A stretch of DNA of 64,000 nt from Ralstonia insidiosa (GTDB lineage: Bacteria; Pseudomonadota; Gammaproteobacteria; Burkholderiales; Burkholderiaceae), in the NCBI RefSeq assembly GCF_008801405.1, contig NZ_VZPV01000001.1, positions 620,001 to 684,000 of the forward strand, read 5' to 3'. Numbering within the stretch: the stretch's first letter is position 1; the number at the start of each line of letters is the position of its first letter. Below, piece after piece: positions 52,021-60,600 of this stretch. A program made the position numbers and the translations under genes. Below the pieces are notes generated by a model. The model worked only from the letters and a program-made list of their open reading frames with translations. It had not been told where the DNA came from and did not search any database.

Positions 52021-53388
52021 GTGAATATCGTCATCCTTGCCGCCGGCATGGGCAAACGCATGCGTTCCGCCCTGCCGAAAGTGCTGCATCCGCTGGCCGG
52101 CAAACCGCTGCTGGCCCACGTGATCGAAACCGCGCGGTCCATGTCGCCGACACGCCTGGTGGTGGTGGTCGGCCACGGCGGCGAGCGCGTGCGTGAGATG
52201 GTCGGCGCGCCCGATGTCACCTTCGCGACGCAAGAACAGCAGCTCGGTACCGGCCACGCCGTCATGCAGGCAGTCGACCAACTCGATGAGAGCGTGCCCA
52301 CCCTGGTGCTCTACGGCGACGTGCCGCTCACCCGTGCAGAAACGCTGGGCGCGCTGGTTGGCGCGGCCGGCCAGGACCACCTGGGCGTGCTGACCGTGCA
52401 CCTGGATGACCCGACCGGCTATGGCCGCATCGTGCGCGACGCAGCCGGCCGCATCACCCGTATCGTCGAGCAGAAGGACGCCAACGAAACGCAGCTTGCC
52501 ATTCACGAGGTCAACACCGGTATCTTGGTGTGCCCGACGGCCAAGCTCAAGACGTGGCTGGCCACGCTGTCCAACAACAACGCGCAGGGTGAGTACTACC
52601 TGACCGACGTGATCGAGCGCGCCGCCACCGATGGCGTGCCCATCACCTCCGCGCACCCGCTGGCCGAATGGGAAACGCTCGGCGTCAACAGCAAGGTGCA
52701 ACTGGCCGAGCTGGAACGCATTCACCAGCGCAACCTCGCGCAGCAACTGCTGGAAGACGGCGTCACGCTCGTCGACCCGGCGCGCATCGACGTTCGCGGC
52801 AAGCTGTCGTGCGGGCGCGATGTGGTGATCGACGTCAACTGCATCTTTGAGGGCAACGTCACGCTGGGCGACGGTGTGCACATCGGCGCCAACGCGGTGA
52901 TCCGTAACGCGGCCATCGACGCCGGCGCAGAGATTCTGCCGTTCTGCCACATCGAGCAGGCCAAGGTTGGCGCTGACTCGCGCATCGGCCCGTACGCGCG
53001 CCTGCGCCCGGGCACCGAGCTGGCCGAAGATGTGCACATCGGCAACTTTGTCGAGGTGAAGAACAGCCAGGTGGCCGCGCACAGCAAGGCCAACCACCTC
53101 GCCTATGTGGGCGATGCCACGGTGGGTTCGCGCGTGAACATCGGCGCGGGCACGATCACTTGCAACTACGACGGCGCGAACAAGTTCCGCACCATCATCG
53201 AAGACGATGCCTTCATCGGCTCCGACACGCAGCTCGTGGCGCCGGTGCGCGTGGGCAAGGGTGCCACGCTGGGTGCCGGCACGACGCTGACCAAGGATGC
53301 GCCGGAGGGCAAGCTGACGGTCTCGCGTGCGCGCCAAGTCACCATTGATAGCTGGCAGCGCCCAGTCAAGCAGAAGAAGGACGCCTGA
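52021..53388 (+). CDS. glmU: Bifunctional UDP-N-acetylglucosamine pyrophosphorylase / glucosamine-1-phosphate acetyltransferase
   Basis: 455 aa. It starts at a GTG at 52021 (VNIVILAAGMGKRMRSALPKVLHPLAGKPLL, the nucleotide-sugar pyrophosphorylase motif). The C-terminal half is a left-handed beta-helix of hexapeptide repeats (IGANAVIRNAAIDAGAEILPF ... IGPYARLRPGTELAEDVHIG ... SRVNIGAGTITCNYDGANKFRT). It makes UDP-GlcNAc for peptidoglycan and lipid A. An AGGA lies upstream of the GTG. glmS follows after about 110 bases. Confidence 0.96.
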   Translation: MNIVILAAGMGKRMRSALPKVLHPLAGKPLLAHVIETARSMSPTRLVVVVGHGGERVREMVGAPDVTFATQEQQLGTGHAVMQAVDQLDESVPTLVLYGDVPLTRAETLGALVGAAGQDHLGVLTVHLDDPTGYGRIVRDAAGRITRIVEQKDANETQLAIHEVNTGILVCPTAKLKTWLATLSNNNAQGEYYLTDVIERAATDGVPITSAHPLAEWETLGVNSKVQLAELERIHQRNLAQQLLEDGVTLVDPARIDVRGKLSCGRDVVIDVNCIFEGNVTLGDGVHIGANAVIRNAAIDAGAEILPFCHIEQAKVGADSRIGPYARLRPGTELAEDVHIGNFVEVKNSQVAAHSKANHLAYVGDATVGSRVNIGAGTITCNYDGANKFRTIIEDDAFIGSDTQLVAPVRVGKGATLGAGTTLTKDAPEGKLTVSRARQVTIDSWQRPVKQKKDA

Positions 53389-53501
53389 CAGCTGTTCTCC
53401 TGCGCCGAACAGCGGATGCCGCTGCGGCGCACGAGCATCGATACTGAATGCATACCGAGTGCGGCGCACAACGGCGCCGTGCTCAAACTGGAGAAATCAA
53501 C

Positions 53502-55340
53502 ATGTGCGGTATCGTCGGCGCGGTGTCCACGCGCAATATCGTTCCCGTCCTGATCGAAGGACTGCGCCGCCTGGAATACCGCGGCTATGACTCGTGCGGC
53601 GTTGCCGTGCAGCGCGATGGCCAGCTTGAGCGCGCGCGCACCGTGTCGCGCGTGGCCGACCTCGACACCCAGGCGCAGACCAGCCACCTGGACGGCGCCA
53701 TCGGCATCGCCCACACGCGCTGGGCCACGCACGGCAAGCCGGATACCGTCAACGCGCACCCGCACTTCTCGGGCGACACCATCGCCCTGGTGCACAACGG
53801 CATCATCGAGAACTACGAAGCGCTGCGCGACGAGCTCAAGGCTGTCGGCTACGGCTTTGAATCGCAGACCGACACCGAGGTGGTCGCCCACCTGATCCAC
53901 CAAGCCTATACGTACCCGAGCAGCGCCACGCGCGGCAACCTGTTTGCCTCGGTGCGCGCGAGCGTCAAGCGCCTGCATGGCGCCTATGCCATTGCCGTGT
54001 TTGCCCGCGACAACCCCGACGTGGTGGTGGGCGCGCGTGCCGGCTCGCCGCTGGTGGTGGCCCTGGGCGAGAACGAATCGTTCCTCGCCTCCGACGCGCT
54101 GGCCGTAGCCGGCACGGCCAGCCGCATGGCCTATCTGGAAGAAGGCGACGTGGTGGAAATCACCCGCGAGGGTTTCACCGTGGTGGACGCGCACGACCAC
54201 CCTGTCGAACGCGAGGTCAAGGAAGTCGGCACGTACGCAGCAGCGGTGGAACTCGGTCCGTTCCGCCACTTCATGCAGAAGGAAATCTTCGAGCAGCCGC
54301 GCGCCCTGGGCGACACGCTCGAAGGCATTCAGGGCTTTGGCCCCGATCTGTTCGGCCCGCGCGCAGCCGAGGTGCTCTCCAAGGTTGACAGCGTGCTGAT
54401 CCTGGCCTGCGGTACGAGCTACTACTCGGGCTGCACCGCCAAGTACTGGCTGGAGTCGATCGCCAAGATTCCGACGCAGGTGGAAGTCGCCAGCGAATAC
54501 CGTTACCGCGAGACGGTGCCCAACCCGAACGCGCTGGTCGTGGTGATCTCGCAATCGGGCGAGACCGCCGACACGCTGGCCGCACTGCGCCACGCACGCG
54601 AGCTGGGCCACAAGCACACGCTGGCCATCTGCAACGTGGCGACCAGCGCCATGGTGCGCGAGACTGAACTCAAGTTCCTCACGCGTGCCGGCACGGAAAT
54701 CGGCGTGGCCTCCACCAAGGCATTCACCACGCAACTGGCCGCCCTGTACATGCTGTCGCTGACGTTTGCCAAGCTGCGCGGCCATCTGAGCGACGCGCAG
54801 GAGGAAGACGCCCTGCGCCACCTGCGCCACCTGCCGTCTGCATTGAACGCCGTGCTGGCGCTGGAGCCGCAGATCATTGCGTGGTCGGAAGAGTTTGCCC
54901 GTCGTGAGAACGCGCTGTTCCTGGGCCGAGGTCTGCACTACCCGATCGCCCTGGAAGGCGCGCTCAAGCTCAAGGAAATCTCGTACATCCACGCCGAGGC
55001 CTACCCGGCCGGTGAACTCAAGCACGGCCCGCTGGCACTGGTGACCGAACAGATGCCCGTGGTGACGGTGGCCCCGAACGACGCGCTGCTCGAGAAGCTC
55101 AAGTCCAACATCCAGGAAGTGCGCGCGCGCGGCGGCAAGCTGTACGTGTTTGCCGATGCCGATACGCAAATCCACTCCAGCGACGGCATCCAGGTGATCC
55201 GCATGCCGGAGCACTACGGCCAGCTCTCGCCGATCCTGCACGTGGTGCCGCTGCAGCTGCTGGCGTATCACACGGCACTGGCGCGTGGGACGGATGTGGA
55301 TAAGCCGCGGAACCTCGCCAAGTCGGTCACAGTCGAGTAA
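53502..55340 (+). CDS. glmS: Glutamine--fructose-6-phosphate aminotransferase (isomerizing)
   Basis: 612 aa. The catalytic Cys is residue 2 (MCGIVGAV), with the class-II amidotransferase segments GYDSCGVAV, HTRWATHGKP and HPHFSGDTIALVHNGIIENY. The C-terminal isomerase half has two SIS domains (ILACGTSYYSGCTAKYW, VVISQSGETADTLAALRHA, and FLGRGLHYPIALEGALKLKEISYIHAEAY). The ATG at 53502 follows GGAGAAATCAAC. It feeds glucosamine-6-phosphate to GlmU and completes the UDP-GlcNAc route. Confidence 0.97.
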   Translation: MCGIVGAVSTRNIVPVLIEGLRRLEYRGYDSCGVAVQRDGQLERARTVSRVADLDTQAQTSHLDGAIGIAHTRWATHGKPDTVNAHPHFSGDTIALVHNGIIENYEALRDELKAVGYGFESQTDTEVVAHLIHQAYTYPSSATRGNLFASVRASVKRLHGAYAIAVFARDNPDVVVGARAGSPLVVALGENESFLASDALAVAGTASRMAYLEEGDVVEITREGFTVVDAHDHPVEREVKEVGTYAAAVELGPFRHFMQKEIFEQPRALGDTLEGIQGFGPDLFGPRAAEVLSKVDSVLILACGTSYYSGCTAKYWLESIAKIPTQVEVASEYRYRETVPNPNALVVVISQSGETADTLAALRHARELGHKHTLAICNVATSAMVRETELKFLTRAGTEIGVASTKAFTTQLAALYMLSLTFAKLRGHLSDAQEEDALRHLRHLPSALNAVLALEPQIIAWSEEFARRENALFLGRGLHYPIALEGALKLKEISYIHAEAYPAGELKHGPLALVTEQMPVVTVAPNDALLEKLKSNIQEVRARGGKLYVFADADTQIHSSDGIQVIRMPEHYGQLSPILHVVPLQLLAYHTALARGTDVDKPRNLAKSVTVE

Positions 55341-55356
55341 ACACGGTCGCTGTGCA

Positions 55357-55390
55357 AAAAAAAGCCGCTATCAACAGCGGCTTTTTTCTT
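55357..55390. terminator. Bidirectional terminator after glmS
   Basis: AGCCGCT (55363-55369) pairs with AGCGGCT (55376-55382) around ATCAAC, preceded by eight A and followed by TTTTTTCTTTT. It separates glmS from the convergent GST operon. Confidence 0.9.
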
Positions 55391-55498
55391 TTGTCTGCGC
55401 GATTGGCGCCTGCCTTGCGGTGACTAAAGTGGTGAATTTCCTGAGGGTGTAGCGCTAAGCCCAGCTTGGCGCCGTCCGAGGGTGACAAAAAATCCGAG

Positions 55499-56131
55499 TC
55501 AAGCCCCTGCGCTGGCGCGCATTGAGACGGCGTCGTACCAGCGACGCAGGGCACGAAATTCCTCAGGGATCGACAGATCGATCGCCTTGGCTGCGAAGTC
55601 CACGGTGACGAGCAACGTGATGTCCGCCACCGAGAAACGCTCGCCAGCCGCGTAGGGAAACTCAGCCAGCCGCGCGTCCATGTCCGCGAAGAGGTTCTTC
55701 ACGCGCTGCCTGCCGCGCTCAGTCAACGCGGGGATCTGCTCGTAGTCATGCGGTCCCGATATTGCGCGGCCTTTCAATCCAGCGACCTTGTTGCGGACCG
55801 CTTCCATCACGGCAGCGAATCCCTCCTGCTCGATGCGTCGATCCCACATCGAGATGACGGCCTGCTGCGCCGGCGTCGTGCCGAAGAGCGACGGCGTCGG
55901 ATGGATGTCATCGAGGTAGCGGCTGATGACGGGCACTTCGCCGATGGCCGTGCCGTCATCCATGACCAGCGTCGGCACCACGCGGCGCGAATTGACGGCG
56001 CGGTAGGCGTCGCCATGCTGTTCGCCCTTGCCCAAGTCGACCGGGATCAACGTAGGTGTCAGGCCCTTCTCGGCCAGCAGGATGCGCACGCGGCGCGAAT
56101 TGGGAGACGAGGTGGCGTGATAGAGCTTCAT
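55499..56131 (-). CDS. Glutathione S-transferase family protein
   Basis: 210 aa with an N-terminal thioredoxin-like domain (MKLYHATSSPNSRRVRILLAEKGL; the Ser region holds glutathione). RRVVPTLVMDDGTAIGEVPVISRYLDD contains the cis-Pro and the Glu-x-x-Ile turn, and a helical C-terminal domain has FSVADITLLVTVDFAAKAID. The gene is the last of a minus-strand operon with two SDRs and a hydrolase, 37 bases after the SDR. Confidence 0.9.
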   Translation of the reverse strand: MKLYHATSSPNSRRVRILLAEKGLTPTLIPVDLGKGEQHGDAYRAVNSRRVVPTLVMDDGTAIGEVPVISRYLDDIHPTPSLFGTTPAQQAVISMWDRRIEQEGFAAVMEAVRNKVAGLKGRAISGPHDYEQIPALTERGRQRVKNLFADMDARLAEFPYAAGERFSVADITLLVTVDFAAKAIDLSIPEEFRALRRWYDAVSMRASAGA

Positions 56132-56167
56132 TTGAATTCCTTGAAAGATTAAAAGAGGGCGTGCGCG

Positions 56168-56914
56168 TCAGAGCTTGGAGCCGCCATCTACGCGCAGCGT
56201 GTCGCCGGTGATCCAGCGCGCCTGGTCTGAAGCCAAGAATGCGACGGCGCTGGCGATGTCTTCGGGTTGGGCCAGGCGTTGCAGGGCCTGCATGCCCAGG
56301 GTCGCCTCGCGGCCAGCGTCGGTCTTGGTGAAGCTGGACATCTCGGTCTCGACGACGCCGGGCGCCACCGCGTTGACGCGGATGCCGCGCGGGCCGAGCG
56401 CCGCAGCCCAGTGCTTCACCAGCGTATCGATCGCGCCCTTGGTGGCTGAGTACGCGGAGAGCGTGCCGACCGAAGCGTGCGCCGCCAGGGAGGACAGCAG
56501 GACGATGCTGCTGCCCTTGCACAGTGCGGGCAGCAGTTGCTGCACGAGGAAATACGGTGCACGCACATTGACGGCGAAGAGTGCGTCAAAGTCCTCGACC
56601 GTCGTCTCCTCAAGCGTCGCGGCCTTGGCGATGCCGGCGTTGGCTACCAGCACGTCCAGCCGTCCACCGATGATGGCGCGAACACGCTCGGCCAATTGGT
56701 GAGGGCCTTCCGATGTGCGCAGGTCCGCCGCGATCTTCTCGGCCTTGCCGCCGACGCGGCGAATCTCGTCGACGACCGCGGCCGCCTCTTTCTCGCCGCT
56801 GCCAAAGTGGACCAGGACCTGGGCGCCGGCCGCGGCCAATGCCAGCGCGGTGGCGCGGCCGATTCCGCGCGAGGCGCCGGTAACGAGCGCCGTCTTGCCT
56901 GTGAGTGAGTTCAT
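56168..56914 (-). CDS. Short-chain dehydrogenase/reductase
   Basis: 248 aa. NAD(P) motif TGASRGIGRATALALAAAG near the N-terminus, structural VANAG, and catalytic Ser/Tyr-Lys in SSLAAHASVGTLSAYSATKGAID. The C-terminal RWITGDTLRVDGGSKL is typical of the family. The start at 56914 has GGAGATC just before it. The enzyme oxidises or reduces an unknown alcohol/ketone; the operon context suggests degradation or detoxification of one compound with the neighbours. Confidence 0.92.
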   Translation of the reverse strand: MNSLTGKTALVTGASRGIGRATALALAAAGAQVLVHFGSGEKEAAAVVDEIRRVGGKAEKIAADLRTSEGPHQLAERVRAIIGGRLDVLVANAGIAKAATLEETTVEDFDALFAVNVRAPYFLVQQLLPALCKGSSIVLLSSLAAHASVGTLSAYSATKGAIDTLVKHWAAALGPRGIRVNAVAPGVVETEMSSFTKTDAGREATLGMQALQRLAQPEDIASAVAFLASDQARWITGDTLRVDGGSKL

Positions 56915-56946
56915 GATGGGGATCTCCAAAGACGTTGCGCGTTCAT

Positions 56947-57780
56947 TCAGGACAGGAACTGTTCGGCGTGCGCGACGAAGCGGTCCGGGTACTGATAGAT
57001 CGAGCCGTGGTTGGCGTCGGGGTAGATCACCAGCTCCGCGTTTGGCAGGTGCTGTTGCAACGTGACCGAGTGGGCCGTCGGGATGATCACGTCGTTGCTG
57101 CCCTGAACGACCAGCGTGGGCTGCTTGATCGCCTTCAGGTAGGCCAGCGCGCTCTCATCCGACGAGATCCACTTGCCGATCGCTTCGCCCTGGGCAGCGA
57201 CGGTCTGCGCGCTCACTTCCGGATCGCGATCCTTGCGAAGCCACTTGCGTTCCAGGAAGGCGAGCCCAGCCTTCTGACTGGCCTCGGACGGTGCGAAGTG
57301 CACCGCCAGCCACAGATGTTCAGGCGGCTCGTAGCTGCGGGCGAAGATCTCTGCCGAACGGCTGGCCGTCATGTCGTTGCCGCGGTAGCCCGTGCCGACG
57401 AGGATGATCTTGCGGACGAGATCACCCCCCTGCAGTGCGATCTCTTGTGCGACAAAGCCGCCAATCGAGATGCCCAGCACATCCACTTGCTCCAGGCCGA
57501 GCGCGCGGATGAAGGCAATCGCGTTGGCGCCCATCTCCGGGAAGCTGGTCGGCGTCTGGCCGGATGAGCTGGACACGCCGGCGTTGTTGAAGAGGATCAC
57601 CTCACGCGTCTGGGCCAGGCCATCGGTTACGGCCGGGTCCCAATAATCCATGGTGCCGGTGTAGTGCTGGTTGAAAACAATCGGCACGCCTCCCGACTTG
57701 CCGAACCGGCGATAGGCGAAGCGGATGCCGTTGGCCTCGACGTATTGAGTCGGGGCGGTGTGGTGAGTGAAGGTAGACAT
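56947..57780 (-). CDS. Alpha/beta hydrolase
   Basis: 277 aa. Catalytic nucleophile elbow VLGISIGGFVAQEIAL (Ser of G-x-S-x-G), acid near VVQGSNDVIIP, and His in YPDANHGSIYQYPD. The N-terminus THHTAPTQYVEANGIRFAYRRFGKSGGVPIVFNQHYTGT is typical of haloalkane/epoxide-hydrolase-like or ester-hydrolase relatives. Substrate unknown. It lies between two SDR genes on the same strand, which argues for one pathway. Confidence 0.9.
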   Translation of the reverse strand: MSTFTHHTAPTQYVEANGIRFAYRRFGKSGGVPIVFNQHYTGTMDYWDPAVTDGLAQTREVILFNNAGVSSSSGQTPTSFPEMGANAIAFIRALGLEQVDVLGISIGGFVAQEIALQGGDLVRKIILVGTGYRGNDMTASRSAEIFARSYEPPEHLWLAVHFAPSEASQKAGLAFLERKWLRKDRDPEVSAQTVAAQGEAIGKWISSDESALAYLKAIKQPTLVVQGSNDVIIPTAHSVTLQQHLPNAELVIYPDANHGSIYQYPDRFVAHAEQFLS

Positions 57781-57901
57781 GGTCGTGTTCCTGATGAGGT
57801 TGGCGCAATCCTTGAGCAGGCAAAGCGCTGCCCGGCCCCGGTGCAAACCGGGGCGTTGCGTGGATGACGAGAAGGGCCGCGCCGGCTTGGCGCGGCTCAG
57901 A

Positions 57902-58648
57902 TCAGCCGGCGGTCTTGCCGCCGTCGACCGTGACGATCTGGCCGGTCACGAAGGCTGCGGCCTCCGAGGCCAGAAAGCGTACGGCCGCCGCGATCTCAGC
58001 CGGCTTGCCGACGCGACCCAGCGGCACGCCCGAAGCGAGTGCGGCCTTGTTCTCCGGTGTGCCGGTGAAGCGGTCCAACATGCCGGTATCGGTTGGTCCG
58101 GGGGCCACGGCGTTGACGCGAACGCCCGAGGCAGCCACTTCGAGTGCGGCCGACTTGGTCATGCCTTCGACCGCGTGCTTGCTGCCGGCGTACACCGACG
58201 CATAAGCCGCACCTTCGTGTCCATAGGTCGACGAGATGTTGACGATGCTGCCGCTGCCCTGGGCGGTCATCACGCGCAGCTCATGCTTCATGCTCAGCAG
58301 CGTGCCCAGCACGTTGGTGTCGAAGGTGGCGGCGTAGCTGTCAGCGGTCTGGTTGACGATCAGGCCGGGCTGGCCTTCGGTGCCGGCGTTGTTGACGGCC
58401 ACGTCAAGGCGGCCGAAGTGGGCCACGGTCTGGTCCACCAGATCCTGAACCTCGCGGTCGTGCCGGACGTCGGCCTGGATGAAGTGGGCGTCGGCGCCCA
58501 ACTGACGGAGTTCGGACTCCAGCGCCTTGCCTTCGGCCGGCCGACGGCCGGAGATGACGAGACGGGCGCCGCTGTCGGCGAATGCCAGGGCGGTGGCGCG
58601 GCCGATGCCGGTCAGCGCGCCGGTGATGAGAATGACGGGATGGTTCAT
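57902..58648 (-). CDS. Short-chain dehydrogenase/reductase (first gene of the accessory operon)
   Basis: 248 aa. Cofactor loop ILITGALTGIGRATALAFADSG followed by SGRRPAEGKALESEL, whose Arg-Arg after the second strand favours NADPH. NNAGT is the structural motif, with catalytic Ser in VNISSTYGHEGAAYAS and Tyr/Lys in YAGSKHAV. The start at 58648 (MNHPVILIT) is preceded by AAGGAACC. It is divergent from the LysR regulator at 58814. Confidence 0.92.
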   Translation of the reverse strand: MNHPVILITGALTGIGRATALAFADSGARLVISGRRPAEGKALESELRQLGADAHFIQADVRHDREVQDLVDQTVAHFGRLDVAVNNAGTEGQPGLIVNQTADSYAATFDTNVLGTLLSMKHELRVMTAQGSGSIVNISSTYGHEGAAYASVYAGSKHAVEGMTKSAALEVAASGVRVNAVAPGPTDTGMLDRFTGTPENKAALASGVPLGRVGKPAEIAAAVRFLASEAAAFVTGQIVTVDGGKTAG

Positions 58649-58813
58649 GATAGGTTCCTTGAGGTATGACTTTGGATGCATGGGGCGAGGGGCCGTTTCC
58701 GTTGTCTGGAAGCCGCTGCCCCCGTCGCCATGGAAGAGAATTTAGGGATTCCCGCCCCGGAACAAAAAGACTTTGTAAGCTGGTGGGCATGCCTGAAATG
58801 CATGGGGCCACGT

Positions 58814-59716
58814 ATGGAACTGAGACATCTGCGCTACTTCATCGCCGTGGCCGAGACCGGCAGCCTGACGGTGGCTGCCGAGCGGCGGTTGCACACCTCC
58901 CAGCCTTCACTGAGCCGGCAGATCCGCGATCTGGAGGACCAAGTGGGTGTGGAGCTGCTGCGCCGCAGCGCGCGCGGTGTCGAACTGACGCCAGCGGGGA
59001 AGGCCTTCATCGATCACGCGCGATTGGCGCTGAGCCAGGTCGATGCGGCAATCGAGGCCGCGCGTCGGGCAGCGCAGCCGAGCAAGCAGCGCTTCGCGCT
59101 GGGTTTCCTGACGGGACAGGAGATGACCTGGCTGCCGAAAGCGCTGCACCTGCTGCGCGATGAGCTGCCGAATATCGACGTGACGGTCTCCAGCGATTAC
59201 TCGCCAGACCTGGCGGATGCCTTGGCGCGAGGCCGGCTGGACCTGGCTTTTCTGCGCGCCGAGCCGGGCTTTGATCTGGACTACACAACGGTCGGGCGCG
59301 AGCCCCTGGTCGTGTTGATGCCGAGCGACCATGCACTGGCCGCGCAAGAGCGCATCCGACCGCAACAACTGGTGGGGCAGCCCTTTGTGGGGATGGCCAA
59401 CAAGGCTCGGGTGCTGCGTGCGGTTGTGGAGGACTATCTGCAGCGCGAAGGCGTGTCGCTGACGCCCACGCAAGGTGTGGACAACCCGGCAATGGTGATG
59501 TCGCTGGTGGCCTCGACGCGGGGGCTTGCGCTGATTCCCGACTATGTGGAGAACCTGCTGCCGTGGTCCGTGGTGAGCCGGCCGCTGGCGGGAGACGTGC
59601 CAATGATCGATCTCGTCGTCGGCCACAGTCGATCCAACGCTTCACCGATCCTCAAGCTGTTCTTGTCCCGCCTAAGCGAACTGGCCCAGCGGGCGCCGGA
59701 CGAGCAACGCCGCTAA
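58814..59716 (+). CDS. LysR-family regulator of the SDR/hydrolase/GST operon
   Basis: 300 aa. HTH: MELRHLRYFIAVAETGSLTVAAERRLHTSQPSLSRQIRDLEDQVGVELLRRSARGV. The effector domain has LDLAFLRAEPGFDLDYTTVGREPLVVLMPSDHALA, typical of CatR/BenM-like aromatic-pathway regulators. It is divergent from the operon across 165 bases, so it probably controls it. The ATG at 58814 begins the HTH; the frame is open earlier, but without LysR character. Confidence 0.92.
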   Translation: MELRHLRYFIAVAETGSLTVAAERRLHTSQPSLSRQIRDLEDQVGVELLRRSARGVELTPAGKAFIDHARLALSQVDAAIEAARRAAQPSKQRFALGFLTGQEMTWLPKALHLLRDELPNIDVTVSSDYSPDLADALARGRLDLAFLRAEPGFDLDYTTVGREPLVVLMPSDHALAAQERIRPQQLVGQPFVGMANKARVLRAVVEDYLQREGVSLTPTQGVDNPAMVMSLVASTRGLALIPDYVENLLPWSVVSRPLAGDVPMIDLVVGHSRSNASPILKLFLSRLSELAQRAPDEQRR

Positions 59717-60051
59717 GAACCCCTTAGGGGCAGGCGGCTGTCGACCTGCGGCCGCCTGACAAATCCGAACCACCCATGCATCGCGCGAAACAGTAGGTGA
59801 TGCAGTCGGGCTGCCTATTCATTGCATGAGCAAGCTTGTTGCCCGACAAGGTTGCATCCAGCCGGAACAACGAGATTCAAACACCATGTGGTGATGTGCT
59901 GAATGCGGGCGATTTCCAGTTCGCGCCAGCTTGCGCCTCCACAAATTCAATGACCTGCCTGTTTCAGCCGTGACACAAAAATGCGTGCTTGAGCAGTGTG
60001 TTGCCCTTGAGGGCGGGCGCATTCCTAGGGAAATCAAGGTGTTAATCGCCC
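59717..60051. other. Upstream region of the Fap-like operon
   Basis: No gene was recognised in these 335 bases. A 7-bp hairpin, AGGCGGC (59732-59738) with GCCGCCT (59751-59757), may end the LysR transcript but lacks a T-run. A small inverted repeat, CACCA-TG-TGGTG (59882-59893), could bind an activator, as expected upstream of a sigma-54 promoter. The sequence is less GC-rich than its neighbours around 59820-59960. Confidence 0.4.
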
Positions 60052-60067
60052 TGGCACAGATGTCGCT
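60052..60067 (+). promoter_or_regulatory. Sigma-54 (RpoN) promoter candidate of the Fap-like operon
   Basis: TGGCAC-AGATG-TCGCT matches TGGCAC-N5-TTGCW with one mismatch, and its GG and GC are the required 12 bases apart. Transcription would start near 60078, leaving a short leader that contains the GGGGAGGAG ribosome site (60079-60087) before the ATG at 60094. Confidence 0.6.
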
Positions 60068-60093
60068 CTATGCCCTGCGGGGAGGAGCCAGCC

Positions 60094-60600
60094 ATGCCAA
60101 CAATCACCTCGCGGCGCCATGCTTGGCGCGTGGCGATCTACTGCGCGATTGAGCCAATCGCACTGGCTGCCGGTTTTGCAATGATGCTTGCCGGCGCGCC
60201 GGTATTCGCAGACGAGGGCGACATCATCGTGCAACGCGATGTTACGCCGCGCATCGCCTATCGGGGCGTGTCCACCGAGTCTTTACCGGTGCGCACTGCG
60301 GTCAGCCCGTTTCCTACCCAGGCATTCAATCAGTCGGTTGGGTCGGTCATGTCTGTGCTCTCTGACGGAGAACTCAGCACGTCACATGCATCTGCCGCCA
60401 ACACCACCGCCGGATTGCAGCGTGTGCTGACTTCGCAGTCGAGTGGGGTGCAGCCCGCAGCGGGCGGGCTCGCAGTCGGAACCGCCGTAGGTGGTGCGGC
60501 CGTTGGCGGTGTGGGTGGCCAAGTGATGCAGGCTACGGCCGGCATCGCTTCGCAGATCAGCGGTGCGTTGGCACCGCTCTCACGAGGTGGTCAGCCGTGA
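60094..60600 (+). CDS. Exported protein of unknown function, first gene of the Fap-like operon
   Basis: 168 aa. A long N-region is followed by a hydrophobic segment ending in APVFADEGD, giving a probable signal peptide cleaved near residue 39. The mature part begins with IIVQRDVTPRIAYRGVSTESLPVR and becomes Gly/Ala/Val-rich toward the end (AVGTAVGGAAVGGVGGQVMQATAG). It lacks the VNxAxGxGN repeat of its neighbours. I do not recognise it; by position it could take the place of the chaperone FapA, but there is no sequence evidence for that. The last base pairs overlap the next start (GTGA at 60597-60600). Confidence 0.75.
   Translation: MPTITSRRHAWRVAIYCAIEPIALAAGFAMMLAGAPVFADEGDIIVQRDVTPRIAYRGVSTESLPVRTAVSPFPTQAFNQSVGSVMSVLSDGELSTSHASAANTTAGLQRVLTSQSSGVQPAAGGLAVGTAVGGAAVGGVGGQVMQATAGIASQISGALAPLSRGGQP

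Noticed and set aside
50887..53469. A single minus-strand frame open for 860 codons, spanning the lipoprotein gene and running under glmU
   Set aside because: Only the part to 51864 has a signal peptide and natural composition; the rest is Arg/His/Val-rich antisense sequence of glmU, a common effect of GC-rich codon bias.
53389..53501. glmS ribozyme
   Set aside because: It is a Gram-positive feature, and no matching structure is seen before glmS here.
53166..55271. A 701-codon minus-strand frame under glmS
   Set aside because: glmS is unmistakable and the antisense product is His/Arg/Gln-rich without any recognisable domain.
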